Source: Gemmatimonadota bacterium (lineage in GTDB: Bacteria; Gemmatimonadota; Gemmatimonadetes; Gemmatimonadales; GWC2-71-9). Taken from it: DNA of 11,037 bases. Below, one piece after another: positions 1-5,910 of the stretch. The notes beneath the pieces are model-generated. The model ran no database searches. It was not told where the DNA came from and worked only from the letters and a program-made list of their open reading frames with translations. Where the stretch lies: NCBI GenBank assembly GCA_025360265.1, contig JANYCP010000100.1:1-11037 (forward strand), in the 5' to 3' direction. The position numbers and the translations under genes were made by a program. The stretch's first letter is position 1, and every line of letters begins with the position of its first letter.

Positions 1-876
1 GAGGTAGGTCACCGACTCGTGCAGGTCGTGCAGCACCTGCGGCGTCCACTCGAGGAATGTCTTCGTGAGGTTCTTGGTCAGGTCGAGGAACTGCCCCATG
101 CCGTCGCGGTTGTTGTCATGCGCGACATACTTGCCCCAGTACGGTGTACCCATGCGGCCGATCGTTGCGCCGTACTTCTTGTTGAAGTAGTAGCCATCGA
201 CCACCTTGTCGCGGCCATCCGGTTCCACCACTGGCGTGATGAACACGATCATGTTGCTACGGATGTTCTGGTACATCGGCGAGTTGTCCACCACCAGCCG
301 GTACGCCAGTTCCATCAGCATCTCCGGCCCGCCGAGCTCGGGCGAATGCATGCCGCTCGTGATCCAGTAGATCGGCTTGGCGGTGTGCAGTAGCTGCTGT
401 GCCCGCGCTTCCGTGGTCTTCCGCGGATCGGTGAGTTCCTTGAGATATCCCTTGTACTTCTCAAGCGTGGCGATGGTCGCTTCATCGGCGATCGCCAGCA
501 CAACCAGTTCCCGTCCCTCTTCCGTCTTGCCAATGCTCCAGTACTTGGCCCGCGGTGACGCCTTCGCGATCGAGGCGAGATACTGATGCATTGGAGCCGA
601 GCGATCGAGCTCGCCCACCTGACCGATGATGTGACCAAACGCCTTGAGTGGAGTCGGCACCGTCGCCGATGCTGGCAGGTGATCCACCATGTCGGTGGAG
701 ATGCGAGCGTCCGAGAGATTCTTCTTGATGAGTGCGGTGTACTCCGCATCGAGCTTCGCCGGCGCGGCGGCCGCGGGCTTGGCCTGGGCAGACAACGCCG
801 GCGCATACGACAACGCGCCCGCGAGGAATGTCATCGCGAGCGCGTGCCAACGCACCGAACCAATCATTCGGGACAT
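1..876 (-). CDS. M14-family zinc carboxypeptidase-like secreted peptidase (3' end beyond window)
   Basis: This is an N-terminal fragment of 292 residues, open to the left edge, so the C-terminus and the catalytic Glu are not visible. I place the start at the ATG at 876, with GGAG five bases upstream. Residues about 9-31 form a Sec-type signal peptide (hydrophobic stretch, then APALSAQA), so the product is exported. Zinc-site features of the M14 (carboxypeptidase A-like) fold are present: HSPELGGPE supplies His177 and Glu180 (HxxE), HDNNRDG (253-259) matches the NR substrate-binding element, and HDLHES (283-288) supplies the likely third zinc ligand, His286. The family hydrolyses C-terminal residues of peptides or acts as an endopeptidase on modified peptides; the substrate cannot be told from sequence. 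The gene lies 59 bp downstream of the S41 peptidase on the same strand, so the two may be co-transcribed. Family assignment is firm, specificity is not. Confidence 0.92.
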   Translation of the reverse strand, partial: MSRMIGSVRWHALAMTFLAGALSYAPALSAQAKPAAAAPAKLDAEYTALIKKNLSDARISTDMVDHLPASATVPTPLKAFGHIIGQVGELDRSAPMHQYLASIAKASPRAKYWSIGKTEEGRELVVLAIADEATIATLEKYKGYLKELTDPRKTTEARAQQLLHTAKPIYWITSGMHSPELGGPEMLMELAYRLVVDNSPMYQNIRSNMIVFITPVVEPDGRDKVVDGYYFNKKYGATIGRMGTPYWGKYVAHDNNRDGMGQFLDLTKNLTKTFLEWTPQVLHDLHESVTYL

Positions 877-917
877 CCGGACTCCATTGTGGCGGTGAAG
901 CCCGGAATGTAAGCGAA

Positions 918-934
918 GTCCCCGTTTCGGGGGA
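918..934 (-). terminator. Short GC hairpin just after the S41 peptidase stop codon
   Basis: CCCCG (920-924), a TTT loop and CGGGG (928-932) form a 5-bp stem immediately beyond the TAA of the peptidase gene (936-938), in the 59-bp gap before the M14 gene. No T-tract follows on the minus strand, so it is at best a weak terminator, an attenuator or an mRNA 3'-end stabiliser. Confidence 0.25.
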
Positions 935-935
935 G

Positions 936-2504
936 TTACCCGCCGATCGTCTTCATCAGCTGGCCCTGCGTGGTCGCACCCTTCAGCAGCGCCGCGGCCC
1001 GCTTGAGCACCGGGTCTACCGGCATGCTGCGCCGCACCGCTGCGGAGTCGCCAAACGCCATGCGCAGGGTCTGCTGGGTCAGCAACAGATCCACGTACGA
1101 CGTTGCACCCGCAAACACCTTGTCCTCCACTGTGATGCCGCCCTGGCTCATCCGGGCACGCAGCTCATCGCGAATCTGCGGAGTCACCGCGAACGTCGAT
1201 GTCACCTTGCCATGCTGCGCACGGGCCACGTCAAAGATCGATGCCCGGAACTCAGCGGCCTTCGGCAACACCGCGCGAACGAACGTCTGCTCTGCCAGGT
1301 TAAGCGTATCCGGCGACACCGGAACGTCCGGCGTGATACCGCCAAGATCGAGCAGCTTGCGACCCGCATCGGAATGCATCACCTGCGCCTTGGCCTTCAT
1401 CTCCATCGTATCTGACAGCACCAGTCGTCCGTCAACGACCTTTCGCTCGCGATGAATCGATCGACCGCTCGGCGTGTACCACTTTCCGGTGGTGAGCTTG
1501 AGCGCAAAATTGTCAGGCAGCGAGTAGACGCCCTGCACCAGTCCCTTGCCGAATGTGGTCTGGCCGAGGACTAACGCGCGGTCGTGATCCTGCCATGAAC
1601 CGGCGACAATTTCCGAGGCCGATGCGGTACCGCCGTCAACGAGCACCGCAACCGGCGATGTGGCTTCCACCGGCTCCGCTACTGCCGTGTAATACTTGGG
1701 CGGCTGGGCGCGCTCACGCTGAGTAAGCACGGCCTGACCCTTCGTCAGGAAGACGTTGCTCACCTTGATCGCCTGATCTACGTCTCCGCCACCGTTGCCG
1801 CGGAGATCAACGACGAAGCGCAGCGCGCCCTTCGCCTTGAGTCCGCGGACCGCTTCGGCCAGTTCCGCTCCCGCAGTGCCGTTGAAACGCTGCAGCGGGA
1901 TGTAGCCGATCTTGTCGTCGAGCATCAGCGTGTACGGCACCGCGAACGCGTGCACCTGCGCGCGGGTGAACTTGGTGGTGATCGGTTTATCGGTGCCGGC
2001 GCGACCAAAGGTCACGTTGACCGGTGTGCCGATGTTGCCGATGAGATGTGCGGAGACCTTTTCGGTGGTCCAGCCAATCGTGCGTGCAGTGTCGATCGCG
2101 AGGATCAAGTCGCCACGTTCGACGCCGCCCTTTTCTGCCGGTGAACCCGGGAAGACATCAGCGACGACAACGGTGGAATCCTGCTGGTTGATCCCCATGC
2201 CGAGACCACCGTAGGTGTTACCGATGGTATTGCGCATGAAGTCGCTGATTTCCTTCTGGTTGTACAGCGACGCATATGGATCATCGATCGAATTGATCAG
2301 GCCTCGGGCGGCCTTGATGTAGACTGAGTCGTCAGGTATGGAGTCCAGGGCGCGTTGGGCAACGATCTGGAGCACGTTGCCGAGGATCTGAGCACCACTG
2401 CGACCGGTGGTTCCCTGGCGGAAGGCGCCAAAGGCCAGCGGGATAGCGACAATGGCAACGGAGAGGGGAACCACCCGGCGCCACGTGAAAAACCGTCTCG
2501 ACAT
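936..2504 (-). CDS. S41-family C-terminal processing peptidase (CtpA/Prc-like), membrane-anchored or exported
   Basis: The product is 522 residues from the ATG at 2504, which has GAGGA six bases upstream. An in-frame TTG at 2531 would add nine residues but is less well supported. Order of parts: a positively charged N-terminus and hydrophobic segment (about 11-28) acting as signal or anchor; a PDZ domain (about 94-168, with GGLGMGI and the PGSPAEKGGVERGD loop); then the S41 catalytic core. The expected Ser-Lys-Gln triad is visible with family spacing: Ser295 in GGTASASEI, Lys320 in TTFGKG and Gln324 four residues later (Ser to Lys +25, as in Prc and CtpB). VDLRGNGGGD and the KWYTPSGRSIHR motif are also typical. 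About 130 residues follow the core, longer than minimal CtpA. These enzymes trim or degrade periplasmic and envelope proteins from exposed C-termini. It is co-directional with the downstream M14 peptidase. Family assignment is secure; the cellular target is unknown. Confidence 0.96.
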   Translation of the reverse strand: MSRRFFTWRRVVPLSVAIVAIPLAFGAFRQGTTGRSGAQILGNVLQIVAQRALDSIPDDSVYIKAARGLINSIDDPYASLYNQKEISDFMRNTIGNTYGGLGMGINQQDSTVVVADVFPGSPAEKGGVERGDLILAIDTARTIGWTTEKVSAHLIGNIGTPVNVTFGRAGTDKPITTKFTRAQVHAFAVPYTLMLDDKIGYIPLQRFNGTAGAELAEAVRGLKAKGALRFVVDLRGNGGGDVDQAIKVSNVFLTKGQAVLTQRERAQPPKYYTAVAEPVEATSPVAVLVDGGTASASEIVAGSWQDHDRALVLGQTTFGKGLVQGVYSLPDNFALKLTTGKWYTPSGRSIHRERKVVDGRLVLSDTMEMKAKAQVMHSDAGRKLLDLGGITPDVPVSPDTLNLAEQTFVRAVLPKAAEFRASIFDVARAQHGKVTSTFAVTPQIRDELRARMSQGGITVEDKVFAGATSYVDLLLTQQTLRMAFGDSAAVRRSMPVDPVLKRAAALLKGATTQGQLMKTIGG

Positions 2505-2550
2505 GAACCGTCCTCGAAGTGAGAAGCTCAACCAATAAGCTAACGATGGG

Positions 2551-2585
2551 ATGCTCGGCAGGGTTTCCGGGTCGCCACGGAGGGG
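2551..2585 (+). repeat. Left copy of a 35-bp imperfect direct repeat flanking the 21-bp repeat region
   Basis: This segment aligns without gaps to 3091-3125, exactly 540 bp away. The 3' 25 bases (2561-2585 against 3101-3125) match at 21 of 25 positions and share the core CGGGTCGC-NN-CGGAGGGG; over all 35 bases I count 28 matches. The two copies bracket the heptad-repeat array. They could be remnants of a duplication, boundaries of an inserted cassette, or paired protein-binding sites. Confidence 0.5.
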
Positions 2586-2608
2586 AGGGGCGTCAGCCTC
2601 CTCCTCCG
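2578..2608. other. Strong GC-rich hairpin upstream of the S41 peptidase gene
   Basis: CGGAGG-GGAGG (2578-2588) pairs with CCTCC-T-CCTCCG (2597-2608) around an 8-nt loop, giving 11 base pairs with one bulged T (2602). It lies about 75 bp upstream of the peptidase ATG at 2504. No T-run follows on either strand. It could be part of the peptidase 5' leader, or a 3'-end structure for the putative repeat ORF that stops at 2655. The left arm overlaps the left direct-repeat copy. Confidence 0.4.
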
Positions 2609-2654
2609 CTCCGTGAGGGCGTCAATACCAATCATCAGGACGCGCAAACTGTCA

Positions 2655-3074
2655 TCACCCCGAATAAATCTTAAATCGGGCCGAAAAAACGTTTGTCAGG
2701 GCGTCGATATTGATCGTCCGGTCGCGTCTCAGGTCGATCCGGCTCCACCACCACACCATTCGGTCGGAGGAATGGTTGGTCCGACTGCCGGAACGATTCG
2801 TCACACCGGACCTCGACATCGTTTGTGCGTCCCTCACCACGATCAGTGCGTCGGTTAGATCGAAAAGTTCGTCGGTTCGCACAAGACGTGCGTAGCTCAC
2901 GACCATCACGGCGTCGGTTGATCCGATCAGGGCGCTTCTAATGACGATCAGGTAGTCCCTCACGACGATCAGGGCGTTCCTCAGTTCGATCTGGGCGTCC
3001 CTCGCGACGATCAGCGCGCTTCTCCATAGGATCCACGAGCCCCATAACACTATGCGATCCCCTCGCACGATCAT
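2655..3074 (-). CDS. Putative heptapeptide-repeat protein encoded across the 21-bp repeat array (uncertain)
   Basis: This open frame of 139 residues runs through the whole repeat array. The ATG at 3074 has GAGG nine bases upstream; the ATG at 3089 in the same frame has no visible ribosome-binding site. Each 21-bp unit encodes seven residues, with consensus D/N/S-A-L-I-V-V-R, for example ALIVARD, ALIVVRD and YLIVIRS. A hydrophobic residue (I, L, M or F) at the fourth position survives in 12 of 13 units, including the units whose DNA has diverged most (giving DRIVLWG and SWILWRS). That is what selection on protein, rather than simple DNA slippage, would leave. The C-terminal 50 residues (RSGVTNRSGSRT..., then DRMVWWW and SRIDLRR) follow a looser seven-residue rhythm. 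There is no recognised family, no catalytic motif and no clear signal peptide. It may be a decaying repeat gene or non-coding repeats that happen to lack stops. Confidence 0.3.
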   Translation of the reverse strand: MIVRGDRIVLWGSWILWRSALIVARDAQIELRNALIVVRDYLIVIRSALIGSTDAVMVVSYARLVRTDELFDLTDALIVVRDAQTMSRSGVTNRSGSRTNHSSDRMVWWWSRIDLRRDRTINIDALTNVFSARFKIYSG

Positions 3075-3084
3075 TCGCACGCGC
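2812..3084. repeat. Array of about 13 degenerate 21-bp tandem repeats
   Basis: Thirteen consecutive 21-bp units in strict register begin at 2812, 2833, 2854, 2875, 2896, 2917, 2938, 2959, 2980, 3001, 3022, 3043 and 3064. The plus-strand core of the consensus is ACGATCAGGGCGTCC preceded by CTC. Units at 2833, 2896, 2917, 2938, 2959, 2980 and 3001 are closest to it; those at 2875, 3022, 3043 and 3064 are strongly diverged. Fragments resembling the unit also occur left of the array (for example AGGGCGTCGATATTGATCG near 2698). There are no spacers between units, so this is not a CRISPR array. Because 21 is a multiple of three, every frame repeats every seven residues; the minus-strand frame is the one that stays open throughout. 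Confidence 0.8.
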
Positions 3085-3090
3085 CTCATC

Positions 3091-3125
3091 AGGCTCGGTG
3101 GGGTTATCGGGTCGCTGCGGAGGGG
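3091..3125 (+). repeat. Right copy of the 35-bp imperfect direct repeat
   Basis: This pairs with 2551-2585, with the same orientation and a 540-bp offset. It begins a few bases right of the last 21-bp unit. Its shared core CGGGTCGCTGCGGAGGGG lies about 70 bp upstream of the small coiled-coil gene, so a role in that gene's control region is possible. Confidence 0.5.
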
Positions 3126-3195
3126 TAACTGTTCGGGTCGCGTTTTCCGGTGCCCAGCTGGTTGCTTTCGCGCCCGAGCCTGCAGATGGTACAGG

Positions 3196-3402
3196 GTGGA
3201 CCCAGCCTACCCCACAGACCTGCGAGAACTGAACGAGCTCAACTTCGCACGATTTGACGCGAAGCTGGAACTGCGCCTCGCTGAATTGCGGGGGGAATTG
3301 GTCGCGGTGCTTGAGCGACGCCTCGGCGAACAGCTCCGGTGGCTAGTCGCGATCTGGATTACCGTGGTCGTCGCCGCGGTTGGACTGTGGATGCGACGGT
3401 AA
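3196..3402 (+). CDS. Small coiled-coil protein with C-terminal membrane segment
   Basis: The product is 68 residues if translation starts at the GTG at 3196, the only plausible in-frame start outside the repeat array. The next in-frame ATG, at 3052, would add 48 basic residues encoded by repeat DNA and looks artefactual. The ribosome-binding site is weak. Residues 9-47 are a charged amphipathic helix (DLRELNELNFARFD, then LRLAELRGEL and LERRLGEQL) with heptad-like leucine spacing. Residues 48-65 (RWLVAIWITVVVAAVGLW) form one membrane-spanning segment, and the protein ends in RR. This helix-then-anchor layout is common in short bacterial proteins of unknown role that resemble the coiled-coil/transmembrane DUF1640-like type; I have no specific function to offer. 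It is convergent with the propeller gene, with only 24 bp between the stop codons. Confidence 0.6.
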   Translation: MDPAYPTDLRELNELNFARFDAKLELRLAELRGELVAVLERRLGEQLRWLVAIWITVVVAAVGLWMRR

Positions 3403-3426
3403 TTCAAGCCCTTGCACGGCCGCCGT

Positions 3427-4596
3427 CTACTTTAGCCAGCCCCGTCGCACGACCGGTACGTCATTCTCAACGCATGATAGCCAGAGTCGTCCCTGGATCT
3501 CGTCCGCCGGGGCGCAGCCGACACTGAACGTGATGTCCGCAACTCGACCGGTACGCAAGTCGACGCGCGCCCAGTGCCTCGGTTGATCCTCCAATCCTAT
3601 CCGTTGAAGCCAGAGCGTGTTGTCACCGGAGACAAACGCCAGCGTTGTCGCAGGGACCAGTATTTTCCGTCCAACTTGCGTGAGGATCGCGGCGCTCGCG
3701 TCGGCGGGGGTCGGATGAAAGCGACTCTGCTCAAGCCTGTGCTGCAATTGATCTCGCATCGCGATCGAGATCTTGTCGCCATCCGGAACGGCAGGCAGGT
3801 TCACAACCGTGCTCGCGGTCCGCTTCCCCGTGACGTCGTACACTTCAACAGTGACCCGGGTTGCAGCGCCCGGCGCACCGGGGCGCTGGCGAATTACAGC
3901 GAATCCGTTCCCGTTGGGTCGCGCGACGATTTCATCTCCAACTCGGAAGGGATTGAAATACGACTCCGAGCGCAACGCGCCCGCATCGCCTGCGTTGGGA
4001 TTCACCATCACGACGTTGAATGGGCCAATCGCGTCAAGCGTTGCAACCTCGGCCCACGCCGCGCTGGCCGCGGAGCCGACAAGAATCGCTGATTGCCGCT
4101 TGGTCGAGTCAGACTGTAGATCTGGACCGTAGCGCCGGATGACGAGCGCAGATCCGTTGCCCAAGATCGCCCTCGCGGAAGCCGTCTGCCCAGACAGGAG
4201 TGGAACGGCGCGTACTCCCGCGTCGACGGTTCGACCGCCTCGTCCGTCGCGGGCCAGCAACGCGAACTTGCCTTGTGAGGCACCGAGGGTTATGACCCAA
4301 GTGCTGTCGCCGAGGCGGCCAATACGACCGGCGATCCGAAACTCGCCCGGACCCTCTCCTTTGTGGCTCAGCATGGCCGGCGCGGGCACGCCGGCCACGA
4401 TCAACGAGACATCGTACGTCTTGCCGTCGAGAACGACTGCCCGCACAGAATCAAAAGCGACCACCTGAGCGATAATTGCGAACTGGGCGCTCGGCGCGAC
4501 AACAGAGTCGAGACGGACCGACACTGGCCGAACCTGGGCGGCGCTGGGTCGCACCAACCCCAGTAGTATCGGAATCCCGAACCACAGTCGTCGCAT
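3427..4596 (-). CDS. Secreted 6-bladed beta-propeller-like protein (GEGPGEF motif)
   Basis: The product is 389 residues from the ATG at 4596, where AGGAG lies nine bases upstream. The in-frame ATG at 4605 abuts the same AGGAG with no spacer, so it is a poor start. Residues 1-21 (MRRLWFGIPILLGLVRPSAAQ) are a Sec signal peptide, so the protein is exported. The motif GEGPGEF (80-86) followed by a WV-type strand and LLARDGR is characteristic of the secreted 6-bladed propeller-like proteins widespread in Gemmatimonadota and Bacteroidetes, whose biochemical role is unknown. Two cysteines near the C-terminus (Cys361 and Cys375, in VGCAPADE and WLSCVEN) could form a disulfide. The gene is last in a co-oriented set after the DsbA-like and cysteine-rich peptide genes, 140 bp from the latter. 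A function in binding a ligand or the neighbouring peptide is inference only. Propeller assignment rests on the motif and length. Confidence 0.7.
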   Translation of the reverse strand: MRRLWFGIPILLGLVRPSAAQVRPVSVRLDSVVAPSAQFAIIAQVVAFDSVRAVVLDGKTYDVSLIVAGVPAPAMLSHKGEGPGEFRIAGRIGRLGDSTWVITLGASQGKFALLARDGRGGRTVDAGVRAVPLLSGQTASARAILGNGSALVIRRYGPDLQSDSTKRQSAILVGSAASAAWAEVATLDAIGPFNVVMVNPNAGDAGALRSESYFNPFRVGDEIVARPNGNGFAVIRQRPGAPGAATRVTVEVYDVTGKRTASTVVNLPAVPDGDKISIAMRDQLQHRLEQSRFHPTPADASAAILTQVGRKILVPATTLAFVSGDNTLWLQRIGLEDQPRHWARVDLRTGRVADITFSVGCAPADEIQGRLWLSCVENDVPVVRRGWLK

Positions 4597-4694
4597 CTCG
4601 AGCATCTCCTGTTCTGGCGTTGCTCTCCAATCGGATCGCCGCGATCACAACAACGCGCTGACCGACGATTTCCAGCGCAACGGGCGAGAGGGCC

Positions 4695-4710
4695 CGGGGC
4701 TGTCGCCCCG
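4695..4710 (-). terminator. Hairpin between the cysteine-rich peptide gene and the propeller gene
   Basis: CGGGGC (4695-4700), loop TGTC and GCCCCG (4705-4710) make a perfect 6-bp GC stem 26 bp past the peptide stop codon. No T-run follows on the minus strand. It could act as a partial terminator or an mRNA-protecting stem that keeps peptide transcript above propeller transcript. Confidence 0.35.
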
Positions 4711-4736
4711 CCAAAGTCGCGCCGCGAGATCGGCAG

Positions 4737-4994
4737 CTAGCACTGGTTGGCATTCGTATAGCAATTGTAACTGCCGCTCGCGCAGCTGGCACATATCACG
4801 GTGCAGTTGGGGCCGTAGTCGTCATGCGCCTTCTTCTGGCAATCTGCGTCCTTGTTCTCCGCCGTGCAGCCCGATCCAAATACGAACGCGTCGCTTGGGC
4901 ATCCACCAGGATCTGCAAAGGCAGGCGTGACGAGCACGCCAGCACCGAGCGCGGTAACCAAAGAGGCCATGAACAACAGATTTCGCAGCTTCAC
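4737..4994 (-). CDS. Secreted cysteine-rich small protein (eight Cys in the mature part)
   Basis: I chose the GTG at 4994 as the start because GGAGG lies six bases upstream, a near-ideal site; an upstream in-frame ATG at 5045 would give a 17-residue extension rich in Cys and Pro before the signal peptide and is unlikely. The product is 85 residues. Residues 1-27 are a clear Sec signal peptide (KLR, hydrophobic core, then TPAFA) with predicted cleavage before DPGGC. The 58-residue mature chain has eight cysteines spaced C-x10-C-x8-C-x11-C-x3-C-x2-C-x6-C-x6-C, the last one being the C-terminal residue. An even number of Cys suggests up to four disulfides. I recognise no family; it is not an obvious bacteriocin, metallothionein or ferredoxin. 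It follows the DsbA-like gene by 61 bp with no promoter I can identify in the gap, so co-expression is likely, and the oxidoreductase is the natural candidate to fold it. Confidence 0.75.
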   Translation of the reverse strand: MKLRNLLFMASLVTALGAGVLVTPAFADPGGCPSDAFVFGSGCTAENKDADCQKKAHDDYGPNCTVICASCASGSYNCYTNANQC

Positions 4995-5055
4995 CGGACA
5001 CCTCCATGAAGGGATACAGGGATGACAGAGATCACATTCCAGCAACTACAAACGC

Positions 5056-5730
5056 CTACTTCTGAAGCAACTTTCGGACGTATGTGCTGAACCTTGCGCT
5101 GTCCGGCGCGCCCCGAAGACGTTTGCCATTGACCACCAGCGTTGGCGTACCAGTCCCGCCGATCGCAATGGCGTCCGCTCGGTCCCGTTCGATAGCTGGG
5201 TTGGGCGTCTTTACTGCCGTGCAACGCGCAAATTCAGCCACGTTTGGTACGCCGGCTTCGCGAGCAATCTCCAAGAATGGCTTAAGTCCCAAGGAATCCT
5301 GTTGGGAAAACAATTGGTCGTGAAACTGCTCGAAGTGGTCCTGAACTCCAGCACATTCGGCGGCACGAGCAGCAACGTACGAGAACCGATGGTACGGAAG
5401 TGGCCAATGGCGGAAGACCAGGGCAACGTCATCTGGAAACTCCGCCCGCACCCCCCGAACAGCACCGAGCGTGAACTGACGGCACACAGGGCACTCGAAA
5501 TCTGCGAATTCGACGATGGTGACGCGTGCGCTCTTGGGCCCCATCCAGTGCCCACCAGTGTTGTGTTTGTCCCAGTCCTTGACCGGCGATGGTTGAATCT
5601 CCGCTTGATTCGATCGAAGCTCTTCACCGAACGCGACACGACGCACTACGAGGCCCGTTACGATGACAGAACAAAGGACGGACGTCACCGCCAAGATCTT
5701 CATTGTCGTGGATTCGCCAGCCAACACCAT
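5056..5730 (-). CDS. DsbA-family thiol:disulfide oxidoreductase, membrane-anchored (CPVC)
   Basis: The product is 224 residues from the ATG at 5730, which has GAGG eight bases upstream; the ATG at 5703 (MKILAVTSVL) lacks a site. Residues about 10-30 are a hydrophobic signal anchor, placing the domain outside the cytoplasmic membrane. The thioredoxin-like fold with the helical insertion of the DsbA/BdbD-like 'thioredoxin_4' group is indicated by VTIVEFADFECPVCRQF (active site Cys80-Pro-Val-Cys83), FRHWPLP, the Cys126 region and the cis-proline loop TGTPTLVVNG (Pro196). Two further cysteines (126 and 170) could form a structural or relay disulfide. Such proteins oxidise or isomerise disulfides in exported proteins. 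The next gene downstream encodes an eight-cysteine secreted peptide and the one after that a propeller protein with a Cys pair, both plausible substrates. Family assignment is strong; whether it acts as oxidase or reductase, and its redox partner, cannot be decided here. Confidence 0.92.
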   Translation of the reverse strand: MVLAGESTTMKILAVTSVLCSVIVTGLVVRRVAFGEELRSNQAEIQPSPVKDWDKHNTGGHWMGPKSARVTIVEFADFECPVCRQFTLGAVRGVRAEFPDDVALVFRHWPLPYHRFSYVAARAAECAGVQDHFEQFHDQLFSQQDSLGLKPFLEIAREAGVPNVAEFARCTAVKTPNPAIERDRADAIAIGGTGTPTLVVNGKRLRGAPDSARFSTYVRKLLQK

Positions 5731-5854
5731 CGGAGTCGCCTCGTTCGTTCGTCGCGCAAGACACTAGACATCACACGGGCTGGGCAGATTGCATCACCAG
5801 CGCTTGAGATGATCGCCTCCACCACGTTACGATCTTGGCTGCCGATCGACCACC

Positions 5855-5883
5855 CCTCTCTTCAGCTATCCTCTGAAGAGAGG
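5855..5883 (-). terminator. Perfect 11-bp stem-loop between the LuxR-type regulator and DsbA-like gene
   Basis: CCTCTCTTCAG (5855-5865) and CTGAAGAGAGG (5873-5883) pair perfectly around a 7-nt loop. The structure begins 28 bp past the regulator stop codon and lies about 125 bp upstream of the DsbA-like start. There is no T-tract on either side, so a classical intrinsic terminator is not shown. Alternatives are a processing site or a dyad operator for the regulator. It suggests that the DsbA-like gene set has its own promoter in 5731-5854. Confidence 0.45.
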
Positions 5884-5910
5884 AGTCCCCGATCAATCAC
5901 CAAACAGCTC

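Noticed and set aside
315..1415. Several open frames on both strands over the M14 and S41 genes
   Set aside because: All overlap the two peptidases, whose catalytic motifs are intact in the chosen frames.
2613..2858. Plus-strand open frames across the left part of the repeat region
   Set aside because: Short, interrupted by stops within the array, no ribosome-binding site, no recognisable protein features.
2812..3084. CRISPR array
   Set aside because: Units are contiguous 21-mers without unique spacers, degenerate in sequence, and no cas gene is nearby.
4451..4792. Minus-strand open frame between the peptide and propeller genes
   Set aside because: Overlaps both real genes in another frame and is Arg/Ala-rich without a start signal.
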